DNA from: Phascolomyces articulosus
Taxonomy: Eukaryota > Mucoromycota > Mucoromycetes > Mucorales > Lichtheimiaceae
NCBI GenBank assembly: GCA_025677815.1
Contig: JAIXMP010000023.1
Location: 248,001-312,000, forward strand
Reading direction: 5' to 3'
DNA length: 64,000 nucleotides
Under the pieces are notes generated by a model. That model was not told where the DNA came from. It ran no database searches and saw only the letters and a program-made list of their open reading frames with translations. The translations under genes and the position numbers were made by a program. Positions within the stretch are counted from its first letter, which is position 1. Every line of letters starts with the position of its first letter. Below, piece by piece: positions 61,810 to 64,000 of the stretch.

Positions 61810-62276
61810 TCTCTATTCTCTCTTTTGAAAAAAAAAAACAAGAATGGTAATAAAAACCAAGAGTTTGGAGAAAGTAGGGGGGGAGGTTTTTTCTTTCGTG
61901 TATGAAGAGGATAAGGTATTACTAAATACTGATGACTTGCGGGAACATTGGGCTTTAAAATTAAGCCACTTAAAAAAAGTGTGATCTCTATCAACTTTAT
62001 AAGAACCCCATCTTTTTATTTAGCTTATGATAAATGTTAGGGATATAATAAATTGAAACTAGAATAGTTGCTACGGATAGGATCTATTGATATACTTTTT
62101 TTTATTGAATAAACGAATGATGATCAGAAACAGGATCAATATTGAAACATTAGTTAATAAGTAAAAGAGTGAAAGCCAGAGATTTATATTGAAGATCATA
62201 AGAATTAACAGTGTGTGCTACATTTCAAGTAAATCCTTTCTTACACTCCGAGTTTGAATATTCGCGTTTTTCCTCC
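61810..62276. other. Divergent promoter region
   Basis: About 470 bp between the RRM gene (-) and the RAD51D-like gene (+). AT-rich; no specific element assigned. Confidence 0.55.
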
Positions 62277-64000
62277 ATGCGAAAGTTAAAAGTATTATTA
62301 TCGCATAATGTAAATCCTTATTCAGAATTACTTGCCTCACTTGCCACAGAAGGGATCACGACGGGTATATTTTATATGGATATATCAAAACTTTTGTTTT
62401 TTTTTTAAAAAAAACTGCCCTTGTGTGTTCGTATACTGACAAAACGATACGGCTCTTTTTTTTTTTAGACGTGGCATTATTAAAAGTAACTGATCTCAAG
62501 TCATTAAGTGTTCGAACTGGCATTCCAAGTCAGGTAAACCTTTTTTTTTAAAAAAAAAACCTAGTTTTTTTTTTATAAACTTAAAAATATAATAATAATA
62601 AAAAAAAGGTACTTCGAGGACTTCAACAACAGGTGATTGATTTGACAACTGCTGCGGAAGAAAAAGAGTTACTTCATCTTCCTATTACCAAATTTTCAAC
62701 TGGTTATTCCATGTTTGTATATAAACTATTCTTCATAAAAAAAAAGAGTAAGAGGGGAAGGGAGGTAAGAAATAGAAGATCTCTTAAAAAAATAATAATT
62801 GATAGATTGGATGATGCACTCTATGGAGGATATGAATTTGGACGAATTATTGAAATCTATGGATGTACTGAAAAGGCAAAGGTAAAAATTTGCTGCTCTA
62901 TGTAAATTGAAAATTTTCATGTCGGTTAACGAGATAGCATGTTTATATAGTTTGTTATCCAAACGATCAAGACATTTTTAAATGATTATCCAGAAGCCAT
63001 TGTTCATCATATTGATACATCTGGAACATTTGAACCTCGACTTATTGGTGATCAAAATCAACAAGTAAATCTATCTAAATTTTTATATATGGGAGGGGGG
63101 TCGAGAAGGAAGAGGGAGTGGAAGAAAGAGAGGAGGTAAATATGGATGGGGGATGTTAAGGTTAAAGAAGAAGAAGAACAGAAGGAGGAAAAAAAAAAAA
63201 GAGGAAGGAGAAAAGTTCTGGATTGAAAAGTTTATGTATCAAAAGTATCATCTGTGCATCATTATCATTATTTCATCACTAACTGACGTTCCATACATTA
63301 TATAAATATATATATTCACACGATGACTTTACACAACATGACACACATATTAAATGAAATTATTAACCATGATTTTTGATATTTTTAGATGATGACTAGG
63401 ATCTATTGTTATGAAGCGTTTACTGCAAGTGAACTGCATCAACTCCTTGAACAAATCAGTGCGTTACACATTACTACTACTTTGACTACTGTCAACAATA
63501 ATAACAACAACAACAAGCCTTCTACTTGTTCTTTGATTATTATTAATGGGATTGTTAATTTAATGACGACGGAATGGGATCAAGTGACTACTACAAAAGG
63601 TAGATGATAATAATAATAATAATAATAGATAGGAGAGAAGGGAATCGATAGGATGTAGTAGAGGGCTCATCGATTTTTTTTTTCAGTTTCGGATATGTTG
63701 TGTACCATGGCATCTGTACGAAAATTATCGTTATCTATTTTGGTATGTTGTGGTTTAGTTCTATTGAAAAAAAAAATAAATAAAAAATAATGCAGATCCC
63801 CTTGTTTATGCAAATCAATACTTAAAAAAGTGAAAAAGTTGCGATTGCTTAGCTTTTTTTTTCTTTTGAACCATAAGAGCAAGCTAAACTATAGATAGAT
63901 GGGACAAACTCTCCTTATTCCTTTTTATCTACTGACACCATTCTGTTCCCCTCCCCCCAAACTATTAAAAAATGTATATAGATGCTTCGTACGGCGCAGG
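62277..64000 (+). CDS. RAD51D-like RecA paralogue, 5' part (truncated by window end)
   Basis: Exons 62277-62364, 62469-62533, 62609-62712, 62806-62881, 62951-63064, 63389-63599, 63687-63742 and 63982 onward give 244 aa before the window ends. The N-terminus (MRKLKVLLSHNVNPYSELL, then DLKSLSVRTGIPSQVLRGL) resembles the RAD51D N-terminal domain. The junction 62712/62806 (donor GTTTGT) restores FSTGYSILDDALYGGYEFGR and IIEIYG, which align without gaps to the start of the RecA core. The Walker A position reads GCTEKAKF: the Lys is kept, but the second Gly and the Ser/Thr are lost. At Walker B, SLIIIN has Asn in place of the usual Asp. RAD51 paralogues assist homologous recombination. XRCC2 is the main alternative. 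The upstream GTG-led extension was rejected in favour of the ATG at 62277. Confidence 0.75.

Noticed and set aside
62211..62276. GTG-initiated extension of the RAD51D-like gene
   Set aside because: No evidence for non-AUG initiation; the ATG at 62277 aligns well with the family N-terminus.

Overview
This is fungal nuclear DNA, most likely from an early-diverging (Mucoromycota-type) fungus. That is an inference from four things: AT-rich intergenic DNA, genes with many short GT-AG introns, degraded MULE/OTU and LINE-like elements of a kind I associate with Mucoromycota, and a gene set (ATG16 with a WD40 domain, dynactin subunit 6, two very long PPR proteins) that does not look like an ascomycete yeast. 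No species call is made. All gene models were spliced by hand by keeping the reading frame across each junction.

Left part (1-14.8 kb): the C-terminal exon of a WDR91-like WD40 protein, a seven-exon 2-oxoglutarate/Fe(II) oxygenase, a mitochondrial PPR protein on the minus strand whose presequence lies on a separate first exon, a 4.5 kb gene-free stretch, and a PH-domain protein.

Middle part (15.7-43.3 kb): a decayed MULE-like element with an OTU protease-like motif; a ribosomal L1-domain protein (UTP30/RSL1D1 type); an EF-hand protein with an N-myristoylation signal; a peroxisomal 2,4-dienoyl-CoA reductase ending in SKL; an F-box gene broken by an in-frame stop; a second PPR protein; VPS4; MAD2 (with an inferred 16-nt exon); a LINE C-terminal remnant; ATG16 with coiled coil plus WD40 propeller; and dynactin subunit 6 (with an inferred 6-nt exon).

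Right part (43.7-58 kb): a tandemly duplicated two-gene unit. Each unit has a stand-alone adenylation (AMP-binding) enzyme followed by a 12-TM MFS transporter. The first adenylation gene is a clear pseudogene; the second is well preserved but has a stop codon before its A10 lysine motif. Both transporters are intact, and both appear to need a 3-nt exon at the same place. This duplicated adenylation/transport unit is the strongest candidate for an undescribed accessory system here.

Right edge (58-64 kb): an RRM protein with an RS/Pro-rich head and a His-rich tail, and the 5' part of a RAD51D-like RecA paralogue whose Walker A and B motifs are both degenerate. I found no recognisable rRNA, tRNA or CRISPR array.
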